NCBI RefSeq assembly: GCF_000423565.1
Contig: NZ_AUIF01000034.1
Coordinates: 62,001 to 126,000, forward strand
DNA: 64,000 nt
Source of the DNA: Runella zeae DSM 19591
GTDB lineage: Bacteria > Bacteroidota > Bacteroidia > Cytophagales > Spirosomataceae
Direction: 5' to 3'
Both the position numbers and the translations under genes were made by a program. The stretch's first letter is position 1, and each line of letters starts with the position of its first letter. The notes under the pieces are model-generated. The model did no database searches. It was given only the letters and a program-made list of their open reading frames with translations, and was not told where the DNA came from. Positions 1 to 8,957 of this stretch are shown piece by piece.

Positions 1-2088
1 TGCTTTTCCGCCTGCTTCTGCCCAAGTTTCTTGACGGGTAAAATACTGCCCAAAGGGTCCCAATGAAAAACCCGGTTTTTTATCGTCTAGTGGCTGATGC
101 ACAGACGTATGAATCACAAAACGATTCAAACCTGATGCCATCTCTAAGTCGGCGGTACGTTTGAGCCGTTCGGGATATTCTTGAAAAGGTCTTCCTACGG
201 AGGTCATGGATTCGGCGGCTACAATGGGTTTTCCGTAAATATTGGCTACCGACGCCGATTCTCGAATGTCAGCTTCGCTCCGTACTTCTTCATCATTTCC
301 GCCGGCCAAACTTCCGGGTGTCCACATCGCCGACATAGGAATGTCCGAATACCGTTTTACGTCCATACCATCCGCTAAGTAGATACGGCCTCCTTCATGC
401 GACTCGGTATAACGCTTCATGCCGCGTTTTTTTAGTTCTTCTCCAATGACATCATAATGATTCTCGGCAATCAACTCTCCAATGGTTTTACGAAAATCCC
501 ACAAAAACTGCTCACTCGCTTCCACCGATTTTACAATTCTTCCAGTCAGTACAGGTATCCAATGCTTGAGGTCATAGCGGCGTCTTTTCTGGAATTCTTC
601 AGGAAAACTTTTCGTCCAATTCATATGCCCCGCTTCGTAGCTATCCAATACCATATAATTGAGGCCTTTGGCGCCCATGAGCCCACCGGTGGCATCTTTA
701 TACATATCCAAGTAAGTATTGATGTAGCGCCTTACGGCGTCTTTGTCCAGTTTGTCTACTTCTAAGCCCGTTGCTTCGGGCGAAGCAGGGTGATTTTGCC
801 GCCCCGTAAGCGAATAGCCTAGTCGTATCACTACCCAATTTCCCGCCGGAACTGTCCAGTTTAGAGTGCCGTCGGAGCTCATGTTGGAGGTCAAATCTAC
901 TACTTCTTCGGCCTGGATTGCGTCCGTTTTTCCTGTATTATCATTCCTCATTCCTAATTTTCCGTCTTCTTTCCAAGGCGTAAACCCCGCTTTGTCTTCT
1001 AGCTGATCGATACGATTATCGCTATGCAGTACAAACTCCGCTACGTTTACGCCTTCAGGCTTTTCTTCTCCAGCGGGGCGTCCGGCCATCGCAGCAAACA
1101 CATTGGGAGTAGGAGCCAAAGTGGTCCAACACAGGCGCCAATATTTGGATGTGGTGGGCGTAATAGCAACGGTATTGTACGGTACTGTGCTACCCGATAC
1201 CTTGGCAATCTCGCGAAAATGTACACCATCGTCACTTACTTTGAGGGTTCTATTTTCGGGATTACCGCGAAATTCGCTCAAGGGGCTTTCGTTGGCACCA
1301 GCCACCGAAAATGCTTTGAAGGTTTGGGGAGTTTCAAAAGTATACTGAATCCACATTTCTTGGCCTACGGAAGTAGGCGGTAGCATGGATGATTTTTCTA
1401 AGTCGTTGTCTGTGAGGTCTTTTAAGGTGAAAGTTCCTCCACTGGAACTAACGCTAGGGTTTAATTCTACCAATGTTTTTTCGGCAGATGGCAAACGATA
1501 CGCTACGACCAATGCATCTTGGTAAAAATGAGGTTTTTGGCCCACAAATCCGCCTGTCAAGCCGCCTGCTCCAAGACCTACATTTTGGAATTTTCCGGTG
1601 ATATCAGAAGGGCGTGGCAATTTTCCTACAAAGGTTTTTCCTCCTTCGAGATGCGTTTCTGTCCACACATATTTCTTCATGGCGTCTTCAGGTTTTACCC
1701 AAGGTCCGCCCGTCACGCTCCAGCCGGGCGAACCTGCAATGGCCATTTCAAGTCCTTTTTGGTCGGCAAGTTGTGTTGTGAACTTAAATGCCTCTTTCCA
1801 ATCAGGGGTCATAAAAACCAGCTTTTTGGGCACGACGACCGGCGTAAACAAATTGGCATCAAAGTTTTGGAAGCCACCAATTCCTACCCGTTGCATCCAT
1901 TCTAAGTCTTTTTGGATACCTTCTTTGGTAATATTGCCATTCATCCAATGCCACCACACGCGAGGTTTGGCAGCGCTTGGGGGCGTTTGAAAATCCTGTT
2001 GTTGGACGTTTTGAGAAAAGCTATTTCCTGTTAGAAGGAGTAATGCCGCACCTACTGCGAGCCACTTTTTTGTATTTGTTTTGTCCAT
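1..2088 (-). CDS. GH106-like glycoside hydrolase (alpha-L-rhamnosidase type), 3' end cut by window
   Basis: Reads leftward from an ATG at 2088 and stays open for 696 codons to the window edge, so the C-terminus is missing. Residues 1-25 form a signal peptide (hydrophobic stretch VGAALLLLTG, then SFSQ), so the protein is exported. From residue 45 the motif WWHWMNGNITKEGIQKDL followed by a RVGIGGFQNFDA stretch is the hallmark N-terminal (beta/alpha)8 start of the GH106 and related large glycosidases of Bacteroidota. The family hydrolyses alpha-L-rhamnosides or related plant polysaccharide linkages; the actual substrate cannot be told. The next gene upstream (2223-3875) is a beta-helix protein in the same direction, fitting a small glycan-degradation group. 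A perfect palindrome CATGTA-CT-TACATG lies 50 bp upstream of the start. Family call fairly sure, substrate not. Confidence 0.8.
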   Translation of the reverse strand, partial: MDKTNTKKWLAVGAALLLLTGNSFSQNVQQQDFQTPPSAAKPRVWWHWMNGNITKEGIQKDLEWMQRVGIGGFQNFDANLFTPVVVPKKLVFMTPDWKEAFKFTTQLADQKGLEMAIAGSPGWSVTGGPWVKPEDAMKKYVWTETHLEGGKTFVGKLPRPSDITGKFQNVGLGAGGLTGGFVGQKPHFYQDALVVAYRLPSAEKTLVELNPSVSSSGGTFTLKDLTDNDLEKSSMLPPTSVGQEMWIQYTFETPQTFKAFSVAGANESPLSEFRGNPENRTLKVSDDGVHFREIAKVSGSTVPYNTVAITPTTSKYWRLCWTTLAPTPNVFAAMAGRPAGEEKPEGVNVAEFVLHSDNRIDQLEDKAGFTPWKEDGKLGMRNDNTGKTDAIQAEEVVDLTSNMSSDGTLNWTVPAGNWVVIRLGYSLTGRQNHPASPEATGLEVDKLDKDAVRRYINTYLDMYKDATGGLMGAKGLNYMVLDSYEAGHMNWTKSFPEEFQKRRRYDLKHWIPVLTGRIVKSVEASEQFLWDFRKTIGELIAENHYDVIGEELKKRGMKRYTESHEGGRIYLADGMDVKRYSDIPMSAMWTPGSLAGGNDEEVRSEADIRESASVANIYGKPIVAAESMTSVGRPFQEYPERLKRTADLEMASGLNRFVIHTSVHQPLDDKKPGFSLGPFGQYFTRQETWAEAGGKA

Positions 2089-2137
2089 TTTTTTATCTAT
2101 TTATCACAAAATTTGCCAATAAAAAGCAAAAAGGAAT

Positions 2138-2151
2138 CATGTACTTACATG
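2138..2151. promoter_or_regulatory. 14-bp palindrome upstream of the GH106-like gene
   Basis: CATGTA-CT-TACATG is a perfect dyad in the 134-bp gap between the beta-helix gene and the GH106-like gene. It sits where an operator could act on the leftward glycosidase gene. The role is inference only; no -7 box of the TAnnTTTG type was identified next to it. Confidence 0.25.
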
Positions 2152-2222
2152 TGATAGTGATAGAAAAATGGTTGTTTTAGGTTTTTGTTAAAAAAGTAAT
2201 GTAGGCCACAAGTGAGGCCAAC

Positions 2223-3875
2223 TCATTTATCTTCCGTAATTTTTACCTCCCGAAACATAAAAGGATTGTCGCTGATTCTAAGGGGTTTACCGCTGGTAGT
2301 AGTTACATTTTTGAGCACTACTTCTTTGGTTTTGACGTAGGGAAATTTTTCTTGGTAAGAGCTATCTTTCATTTGTGGGTTGAAATTCGCAAAAATCGCC
2401 GGGCCTTGGTAGTTTTCGGGGTGATGAGAGTCATCGATACTCAGGTTTTCGATGATGATTTTTTCGGGCATATAACAGACGTAGCCAAAATCATGTTGCC
2501 CTGAATAAGAGCCGCTTATCAAATCCGCACTGATGGGTTTGCCGCCTGCTGGTACAAATACACAATTCCGAATCACGAGTTGGCCCTGCCAAGTGCTACC
2601 GTAATCGGAACGAAGATTGACGATGCTTCGGCCGCAAATAGTCGAATTTTCGACGAGGAAAGTGCCGCTACCGATGGCATTGATGCCCATGTGGCCTAGG
2701 GTAGAATTGCGAATTGTGGCATTGGCAACTCCTTGATGGGCATCAAATCGAGAAAGAATACACTGATCGTAGAGCAGATTTTTACAAAAATTAGAACCTA
2801 AGATACCCCAGTAAGTATTGTCGTTGATGTCGTTGGTTTGGGTACAATTTACAAAAGACACATTCACCGCCCGATTGACCGACAAATCATAAGTACCCAT
2901 AGAGACGGGTTTGCCAGCTGCGCCAATGGTGCTGTAAGTTTTGTGGCCCGTGAGAAGGGTATTTTTGACGGTAACATAAGCACAATCGCCGATGTTGATA
3001 AAGCCTCCATAAGGTGCGCCGTGGTCTTCTTCGCCTTTGATACGGTGCTCCAGCCCTTCCAAAAGCACATTGGAGCGTCTGATGGCGATGTTTCGACTAT
3101 AGTAGGTATATTTTGATTCGGCCTGGTTGGCGATGGTAGTAAAACGCCCACCCGTGATTTTGAGCGGCGTTTCGTCGATAGGCAAAGCGGTGATTTCGGT
3201 GATTTTGTCAAAATCCCAAATGATGGGAGCTTTCATGTCTACGTTGCCGTTTTTGTCGACCGCAAAAATATCCGTTTGCGACGAGCCGTTGTTTTGATTC
3301 AGCCCAAATCGGATGTATTGTTTTACGTTGGCATTGGTGACCGTAATCAAGCAAGTACTAGGCAAGGATACCTCTAACTTAGACTGATTTCTTTTGAGGG
3401 AAGTGATGGATTCTAATTTGAAAGGCTTGAGTGCCGAACTCACCATAAAAACAGAAGCATTACGATTTTGTACTTCAGTGTCGTCAATGATAAACGCCGC
3501 TGTGCCAAAATCCGTCTCAGTACGAATGACGGCGGTGCGTTCTTTGCCACTGATGTAATAAGTGGCTCCCTCATTGGCTTTTACCGAAAGACCATGCACA
3601 TTGGCAAAGGCATGAGTGGCCGCAATCGCGTCTATGTCGTCGGTTTTACCATCACCTTTAGCCCCAAAATCTCCATAACGTACCCATCCTGCGGCTTTGT
3701 ATTTAGCAACATTTTTGGGCGATACATTGAGGTGTAACTGCCCATTTTCATGAATAGAAACCTGCGTTTTTTTGTTTTCGGAGGTGATGACTATGTCTTC
3801 AAGCAAACTTTGATTTTGACCTTTTGTCAGAAAGGTAACGCATAAAAAAAGAAAGGTGAGGAGTAAATTTTTCAT
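2223..3875 (-). CDS. Secreted right-handed beta-helix (pectate lyase 3-like) protein
   Basis: 550 aa with a clear signal peptide (MKNLLLTFLFLCVTFLTKGQ). Around residues 63-80 the phrase VRYGDFGAKGDGKTDDIDAI matches the start of the pectate-lyase-3 / phage tail-spike-like beta-helix domain. The rest is rich in short turns with Asn and Gly (for example FVNCTQTNDINDN, IRNSTLGHMG), typical of stacked beta-helix coils. Such proteins bind or cleave polysaccharides outside the cell, but the catalytic residues of any particular lyase class could not be assigned. It lies 134 bp upstream of the GH106-like gene on the same strand, so the two may be co-regulated. Fold call good, enzymatic activity unknown. 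Confidence 0.72.
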   Translation of the reverse strand: MKNLLLTFLFLCVTFLTKGQNQSLLEDIVITSENKKTQVSIHENGQLHLNVSPKNVAKYKAAGWVRYGDFGAKGDGKTDDIDAIAATHAFANVHGLSVKANEGATYYISGKERTAVIRTETDFGTAAFIIDDTEVQNRNASVFMVSSALKPFKLESITSLKRNQSKLEVSLPSTCLITVTNANVKQYIRFGLNQNNGSSQTDIFAVDKNGNVDMKAPIIWDFDKITEITALPIDETPLKITGGRFTTIANQAESKYTYYSRNIAIRRSNVLLEGLEHRIKGEEDHGAPYGGFINIGDCAYVTVKNTLLTGHKTYSTIGAAGKPVSMGTYDLSVNRAVNVSFVNCTQTNDINDNTYWGILGSNFCKNLLYDQCILSRFDAHQGVANATIRNSTLGHMGINAIGSGTFLVENSTICGRSIVNLRSDYGSTWQGQLVIRNCVFVPAGGKPISADLISGSYSGQHDFGYVCYMPEKIIIENLSIDDSHHPENYQGPAIFANFNPQMKDSSYQEKFPYVKTKEVVLKNVTTTSGKPLRISDNPFMFREVKITEDK

Positions 3876-4022
3876 AAGAATTAGCTGATGGCTTAAGATT
3901 ACTTAGCCCATAAAATAATACTTACTCAGAAGGAAATTTCAAGAACTATCTACCCTAAAGACAGATGTTTTCATAAAGATGGTACGAATGTGTCAATTTG
4001 AAAATGCTGCATCAATGTTTTG

Positions 4023-6407
4023 TTACTGCACTCTTCTACGTTCTTCTTCGGCGGCGTCTTCGGTTTGGCGGCGACGGGTGTATTTTTCGTTGCCAAAACG
4101 ATAGCTAAAATTCAGCCCAATGCGGCGAGTGTCGCTTTGGCTTTGGCGGTATTGGGTCGTATTTTGGTAATTGGTCATGGTTTCGGTGCGGTAGTTGGCA
4201 AAAGTCGGGTCGTCAATCAGCAAACGAAGGCTGCCTTTGTCCTTCAAGATTTTCTTGCCTACGCTCACATAAATTGAGTAAAAACTACTCATCGTCATGG
4301 TAAATACTTGGTCTCGGGCTGAGATTTGGGTGTACAATTCTGCCGACCACCCTTTGCCAAAACTAAACTGCTGGTTCGTGTTGAAGCGAAACGAAACGTA
4401 GCGGGTCACGGCTAGGTCGCCATTGACGGTGCCTTGAATGTTGAAACGAAACCCCTGAAAACTCACGTTGGTTGTCCAATACTTGTTGATTTTTTTGTTG
4501 TAATTACTCACAATTCCAAACCGATAGCCTTTCCCCAAATTGAACGGTTTACGCACAAATACATCACCCTCCCGAATGTTCAAATATTCATTCAATCCGT
4601 CGGCAAAATCCACCGCTAGACCTACACTTATGCCGCTGCTGTTTTGGTAACGAAGCTGGAGATTGTGCAGGTAAAAAGGCTTCAAGGAAGGATTGCCGCT
4701 GGTAAAGGTATAGTCGTCGATGTAGTTTAGGAAAGGATTAAACTGCTGGTAACTAGGGCGATTGATGCGGCGGCCGTAGTTGAAACTTAGGTTGTGTTTT
4801 CCCAAACTGTCTAACGCTCGCCGAAAAAAGAAGGTAGGGAAGAGATTCGTAAAATGCTGCGAAAACCGCTCGCCCGTCGTAGCGATATTAGGCAGCAGAT
4901 TGCCCTCAATATTGGTGTTTTCGGCACGTAGTCCCATTTGTAGGCTCGTTTTTTTGTTGAGGGTATGGCGTAAGCTCAAGTAAGCGGCGTTGATGTTTTC
5001 GTTATAAACAAAATGATTGCTTTTGGTGGGGTCTATCACAAAACTTTGCTCTAGCTTATTTTCTACGTCGGCTTCGTTGGTGTTTTGGACAAAACCAGTT
5101 TTTAATCCTGCTTCCACCGTTGTTTTTTGGGAAATAGGGAGTCGATAATCGGTTTTAATGGTGAAAATGGTGGCGGGGGTAAAGAAAATATTGTTGAAAA
5201 TCTGGGTGTTGTCGTCATGGCTGCTTTGAAAGTTTCGCACCCCTTCCGATTTAAATCGTTGATAGCTGACATCGCCGCTCCACTCGCTGCCTGGCTTTTT
5301 GGGTTTGTGGGTAAAATTGAGACTGGTACTTAGGCTATTCCAGTCAAATTGCCCTCGATTGGTGCCGAAATACGGCTCGTTGTTGATTAAATTAGTAAAC
5401 ACCGCCCCGTCGTTTCGATAGCTCTTTTGTACAAATAGCTGACCGCCGATAACCGTATTTTTGCTTTTATCGTAATCAAAACCAAGCCGAAGCGTGCCTC
5501 CCAAACTCTGATTTGTTCCGATGTTTTCGCTGTTATATTGTTGATTGTTAGTGTTTTCGGTGATAGTACGTGTAGAAGTTGTAACCGTACGGTTGGCGTC
5601 GCGAGGTAAACCAACGCCCCCAAACAAGTTCAGTTTTCCCAATCGATAGTTGAGGTTTAGGTTGTTATAGCTTCGCCACGTGTGTCCTACGCTTTGGCTG
5701 GTACTTACGTTGCCCGTCAGGCCATACAGTCTATTTTTTTTCAGCACAATATTAACAATAGCCGAACCAGCGGCATCGTATTTGGCAGGAGGTGAATCCA
5801 TGAGTTCCAGCTTGTCCAGCATTTGGGCGGGGAGCGATTTGAGGTAGGTCGATAAGTCGTTGCCACTCATGTAGGTAGGCCGCCCGTCGATGAGCACCAG
5901 CACGTTGTTGCGACCATTGAGTTGGACATTTCCGTTTTGATCTACCAGCACATTGGGCGTTCTTTCCAACACCTCTTGGGCCGAAAGCGTGGCAGCGCCG
6001 TTCATCGCTTCCACATTAATCACGGTTTTGTCATCTTCTTGTACCACCAATGGACGAGTCGTTTTGACAACGACCTCCGCAAGTTGTTGCGTTTTGTCAG
6101 GGAGTAAAAAAATGGTGGGAAGCGAAATAGGCGCTGTTCCCAACCGAATCGTGGGGCTTTGGTATTTTTTTGAACCTAGGTAGCTAATTTTTAGAAAATA
6201 ACTGCCTTGTTTGAGGTTGGCAAACTCAAATTTACCTTGCGCATTTGCCGAGTTACCTGCCACTTGTTGGCTATCTGGCAACGCAATCAGCAGGACGTTG
6301 GCTCCTACGGCGGCCTCGTTGTGGTGGTCTTTGATTTCACCTCGGAGGGTGTTTTGCGCCCAAGTCGTTGAGGCAATGAATAGAAAGAAAAGGAGATACT
6401 TTTTCAT
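4023..6407 (-). CDS. Outer-membrane beta-barrel receptor (TonB-dependent-receptor-like, OMP_b-brl_3 type)
   Basis: 794 aa. The chosen start (6407) begins MKKYLLFFLFIASTTWAQ, a standard signal peptide; an in-frame ATG 24 nt upstream would add eight residues before it. After the signal comes a carboxypeptidase-regulatory-like domain (residues ~20-105, with GEIKDHHNEAAVGANVLL), a plug-like region (GAATLSAQEVLERTPNVLVD, then NGRNNVLVLIDGRPTYMSG) and a long C-terminal beta-barrel rich in aromatic alternation. This architecture is that of Bacteroidota outer-membrane beta-barrel family proteins related to TonB receptors. No SusD partner is adjacent. It is divergent from the LytS/LytTR operon, and the shared intergenic region holds LytTR-like repeats, so regulation by that pair is plausible. 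Ligand unknown. Confidence 0.82.
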   Translation of the reverse strand: MKKYLLFFLFIASTTWAQNTLRGEIKDHHNEAAVGANVLLIALPDSQQVAGNSANAQGKFEFANLKQGSYFLKISYLGSKKYQSPTIRLGTAPISLPTIFLLPDKTQQLAEVVVKTTRPLVVQEDDKTVINVEAMNGAATLSAQEVLERTPNVLVDQNGNVQLNGRNNVLVLIDGRPTYMSGNDLSTYLKSLPAQMLDKLELMDSPPAKYDAAGSAIVNIVLKKNRLYGLTGNVSTSQSVGHTWRSYNNLNLNYRLGKLNLFGGVGLPRDANRTVTTSTRTITENTNNQQYNSENIGTNQSLGGTLRLGFDYDKSKNTVIGGQLFVQKSYRNDGAVFTNLINNEPYFGTNRGQFDWNSLSTSLNFTHKPKKPGSEWSGDVSYQRFKSEGVRNFQSSHDDNTQIFNNIFFTPATIFTIKTDYRLPISQKTTVEAGLKTGFVQNTNEADVENKLEQSFVIDPTKSNHFVYNENINAAYLSLRHTLNKKTSLQMGLRAENTNIEGNLLPNIATTGERFSQHFTNLFPTFFFRRALDSLGKHNLSFNYGRRINRPSYQQFNPFLNYIDDYTFTSGNPSLKPFYLHNLQLRYQNSSGISVGLAVDFADGLNEYLNIREGDVFVRKPFNLGKGYRFGIVSNYNKKINKYWTTNVSFQGFRFNIQGTVNGDLAVTRYVSFRFNTNQQFSFGKGWSAELYTQISARDQVFTMTMSSFYSIYVSVGKKILKDKGSLRLLIDDPTFANYRTETMTNYQNTTQYRQSQSDTRRIGLNFSYRFGNEKYTRRRQTEDAAEEERRRVQ

Positions 6408-6505
6408 GCTGCTTTGTGGTTTTTTTGACAAAACTCGGAAAGAGGCTGTCTTTTAGAGAAGGGGACGGACAGAAAGGGCAGCTACTGTGATAAAAAGGGA
6501 AAATC

Positions 6506-6585
6506 GACTGACGAGGGGAGATATGAAAAGTATAAATTCGTATTTTACAGTTTTCGTCAGTCAAAAAAGCCTTTCTGTCAGTCAA
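6506..6585. promoter_or_regulatory. Candidate LytTR binding sites: two direct 9-bp repeats plus an inverted copy
   Basis: GTCAGTCAA occurs at 6556-6564 and again at 6577-6585, a 21-bp period with a 12-bp gap. A third core, GTCAGTC, is present on the minus strand at 6506-6512 facing the receptor gene. LytTR-type regulators are known to bind pairs of roughly 9-bp direct repeats separated by about one helical turn, and a LytTR gene lies in the operon immediately downstream (6638). Binding is inference. Confidence 0.45.
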
Positions 6586-6637
6586 GGAGAAAAATAATGA
6601 AACAGAACCCCCATTTTTGACCAAAAATTGAAACAAA

Positions 6638-7699
6638 ATGGCTGGAAATATTCTCGTTTTTACCCTTTCGGTGGTTGTACTTTGGCTCATTTTTGGCAAA
6701 CCAAAGCAGATTGTTATCACCCTTTTTTTGTGGGTTTTGGGCTCGGTAGGGCTATTTTTTGCGGTGCTTTTCACATTTCACATCATAGATTTAGACGGTG
6801 AAAAGAACCAAGCCTTGATAAGTAGCGTGTTGACGATAGGCTGCGCGGCGGCAGGGCGTTTTATGGCGGAGTATTATTTGAGCAAAAGCGCTCGTAATGA
6901 AGACCGCGCCGTGACAATTTTGGGGATATTGTTTGTAGGTTTTTTGCTGGGCTTTGGGTTGGCAATCAATTATTTGAGGTTCAATTTGAGCTTTGTGGTA
7001 TTGTTATACGTTAATTTGGCCTTGATGGGGCTCGGGTTTGTGACCACGATGGGCGTTACTATTATCAAACACCAAATAGAACGAAAGATTACCACCGCCG
7101 AAGCCAAGGCCAACGTGAGCGATGCGGAGTTGAAGTTGCTGCAAAGTCAGTTGAGTCCCCATTTTTTGTTCAATACGCTCAATAACCTGTATGCGCTTTC
7201 GATACACGATGCGACTAAGTTGCCTCCGCTGCTGCTCAAATTGTCGGACTTGCTGCGCTATACGGTGTATGATACCAAAGCCACGATGGTAGCCCTCGAC
7301 GACGAAATTAACTACCTCAAAAATTACATTGACTTTGAAAAAATTCGCCTTGGAGAACGCTTAGAATTGGCCGCGAATTGGCCCGAATCGTTGGCTGAAG
7401 CTCCTCCGATTGCTCCTATGCTGTTGATTGTGTTTGTGGAAAATGCGTTCAAACATTCAAAAAATACCCAAAATCCGACGATAAAAATTGCCATAGATGT
7501 ACAGATTTGGGGGAAAACAATCCTTTTTTCGGTACAAAATAGTTTTGACCCCAACGTGACTCGAAATGCGTTGGAACAACACAGTGGCTTGGGATTGGAA
7601 AATGTGAAAAAACGGCTTGAGCTGGCATACCCCCACCGTCACGATTTAAGTATTGAGCAGAAAAACAATACTTTTATGGTTAAACTAAGGCTGACATGA
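6638..7699 (+). CDS. LytS-family sensor histidine kinase
   Basis: 353 aa. The N-terminal ~150 residues hold about five hydrophobic segments (ILVFTLSVVVLWLIFG, VTILGILFVGFLLGFG and others) that anchor it in the inner membrane. The His_kinase (LytS/YehU) domain follows with the phospho-acceptor motif LSPHFLFNTLNNLYALS near residue 178, then an HATPase with MLLIVFVENAFKHS (N-box) and SGLGLENVKKRLELAY (G-box). It should autophosphorylate and pass phosphate to the LytTR regulator encoded directly after it, whose ATG overlaps this stop in an ATGA junction (7696-7699). No extracellular sensor domain is visible, so the signal is presumably sensed in the membrane. Confident family call. Confidence 0.93.
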   Translation: MAGNILVFTLSVVVLWLIFGKPKQIVITLFLWVLGSVGLFFAVLFTFHIIDLDGEKNQALISSVLTIGCAAAGRFMAEYYLSKSARNEDRAVTILGILFVGFLLGFGLAINYLRFNLSFVVLLYVNLALMGLGFVTTMGVTIIKHQIERKITTAEAKANVSDAELKLLQSQLSPHFLFNTLNNLYALSIHDATKLPPLLLKLSDLLRYTVYDTKATMVALDDEINYLKNYIDFEKIRLGERLELAANWPESLAEAPPIAPMLLIVFVENAFKHSKNTQNPTIKIAIDVQIWGKTILFSVQNSFDPNVTRNALEQHSGLGLENVKKRLELAYPHRHDLSIEQKNNTFMVKLRLT

Positions 7700-8394
7700 T
7701 ACTGAAAGCACTCATAGTAGATGATGAACCGCTGGCGCGCCAATTGATTGAGGGGTATTGTAGGCATTTGCCTGACATAGAGGTGGTTGGTTCGGTGGTG
7801 GATGTGTTTATGGCGAGGCCGATTTTGGAGACGGGCAGGGTGGATGTGCTGTTTTTGGACATCAACATGCCCGTGATGAGTGGGATTAGTTTCTTAAAAA
7901 GCCTACATACCAAGCCTATCACGATTTTCACGACTGCGTACAAAGAGCACGCTTACGAGGCTTTTGACCTCGCTGCCACCGACTACCTGCTGAAGCCGTT
8001 TTCGATGGAACGTTTTCTCCAAGCCATTGAGAAGGCCAAAGCAGCCCTGAAACAGCAACCCAACACGCCTGAAAATTTTGTTTTTCTAAAGTCGGACAGT
8101 AAGTTGATTAAACTGTTTTTTGATGAACTGTATTACGTGGAGGCACAGGGTAATCAGGTGAAATTTGTAACCGAACATAGCACTTTCAACATTACGCAGA
8201 CGTTTAGCTCGGTGTTGGAACTGCTGCCTGCGTCGCAGTTTGTACGAGTACACCGTTCGTTTGCGGTCAATGTTCAGAAAATCAGTATTATAGAGTCGTA
8301 CCGAGTGCTGTTACTCCAAAAAGGCGAAGTGCCGCTCGGAAGTAATTTTCGGGAAGATTTTTTGAAAATGGTAGTGAGTAAGGGAGGGGAGTGA
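7696..8394 (+). CDS. LytTR-family response regulator
   Basis: 232 aa. Residues 1-118 are a receiver domain: acidic pocket DDEP near residue 9, phosphorylatable Asp in VLFLDINMPVMSG, the conserved Thr/Ser in TIFTTAYKEHA and Lys in DYLLKPF. Residues ~135-232 are a LytTR DNA-binding domain (YVEAQGNQVKF, FVRVHRSFAVNVQKI, VPLGSNFREDF). It overlaps the kinase gene by four bases, so both are translated together. A pair of 9-bp repeats spaced like LytTR sites lies in front of the operon and may serve autoregulation and control of the divergent outer-membrane receptor. Confidence 0.94.
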   Translation: MILKALIVDDEPLARQLIEGYCRHLPDIEVVGSVVDVFMARPILETGRVDVLFLDINMPVMSGISFLKSLHTKPITIFTTAYKEHAYEAFDLAATDYLLKPFSMERFLQAIEKAKAALKQQPNTPENFVFLKSDSKLIKLFFDELYYVEAQGNQVKFVTEHSTFNITQTFSSVLELLPASQFVRVHRSFAVNVQKISIIESYRVLLLQKGEVPLGSNFREDFLKMVVSKGGE

Positions 8395-8403
8395 GGGGAG
8401 TAA

Positions 8404-8622
8404 CTTCAAATTCACGAATTACCTATTTTGGTTGTTTTTTCTGGCTTGCAAGTAGAGTTGAGTAATAAAAAGAATTTAGATGCAGATTTTGATGCTGCAT
8501 GGTCGTTGGTATCCCAGTGGAATGAAATAAGAAGATATGAAGAGGGATGTAGCCAAAAAACAGCCAAAGAATTTTTAATTGGAACTAATACCCTATTGTC
8601 ATGGATAAAGACTTATTGGTAG
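8404..8622 (+). pseudogene. 5'-truncated HEPN-domain gene remnant
   Basis: The frame is open from 8404 after a TAA at 8401 and has no ATG; the only initiation-like codon is a TTG at 8428. The translation (IHELPILVVFSGLQVELSN, then AWSLVSQWNEIRRYEEGCS and FLIGTNTLLSWIKTYW) reads like the second half of a HEPN domain: the H-[DE]-L motif, the W...RY motif and the closing helix ending in WIK. The first helix pair is absent, and the preceding LytTR gene ends at 8394, only ten bases away, so the 5' half seems to have been deleted. HEPN proteins are nucleotide-binding or RNase modules common in toxin-antitoxin and defence loci. The 3' end overlaps the next gene by 22 bp, as in an intact HEPN-partner operon. 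Family assignment is by eye. Confidence 0.5.
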
Positions 8623-8957
8623 AAAAATTGAAAGTACTATTTCAGCAAGAAAAAGAAATTACCATTGATGCCTTTGGTTTAGCACCAGCCTATGGCGGAA
8701 TGGTCAGTAACTCGTTTGTGCTAGGTGTAAGCGCTCCTTCAATGGCAGGAGATGAACAACCAGATAAAATACAAAAAATTATCAGTTTGCTGTTTTCGGG
8801 ACTTGAGCCAGAAGAGCGCCGTTGGATTGACCGCGTGAGGGTTTATGACAACGTGAAAGAACTTAAAAAACAAGCACAGAATGACTTTGAAGAAATCTCT
8901 TATAACGATAATCACACGAGCTTTGAGACCGAGCTTTTTAAACTTGATGCTGCCTAA
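8601..8957 (+). CDS. Small acidic protein of unknown function, overlapping the HEPN remnant
   Basis: 118 aa from ATG 8601. Not recognised. No signal peptide or membrane segment; the C-terminal half is charged (EPEERRWIDRVRVYDNVKEL, then KKQAQNDFEEISYND), suggesting a soluble helical protein. It overlaps the 3' end of the HEPN remnant by 22 bp, an arrangement seen in two-gene HEPN/partner or toxin/antitoxin operons, and is convergent with the DUF1778 gene, the two stops overlapping by four bases (8954-8957). Its promoter may have been lost with the 5' half of the HEPN gene. Coding nature likely; function open. Confidence 0.6.
   Translation: MDKDLLVEKLKVLFQQEKEITIDAFGLAPAYGGMVSNSFVLGVSAPSMAGDEQPDKIQKIISLLFSGLEPEERRWIDRVRVYDNVKELKKQAQNDFEEISYNDNHTSFETELFKLDAA

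Noticed and set aside
457-765. Plus-strand ORF of 102 codons
   Set aside because: It is the antisense of the GH106-like gene, with no family features; the minus-strand frame shows a conserved enzyme.
2864-3211. Minus-strand ORF of 115 codons inside the beta-helix gene
   Set aside because: Overlapping frame of a well-supported gene; Ser/Pro/Arg-rich translation without motifs.
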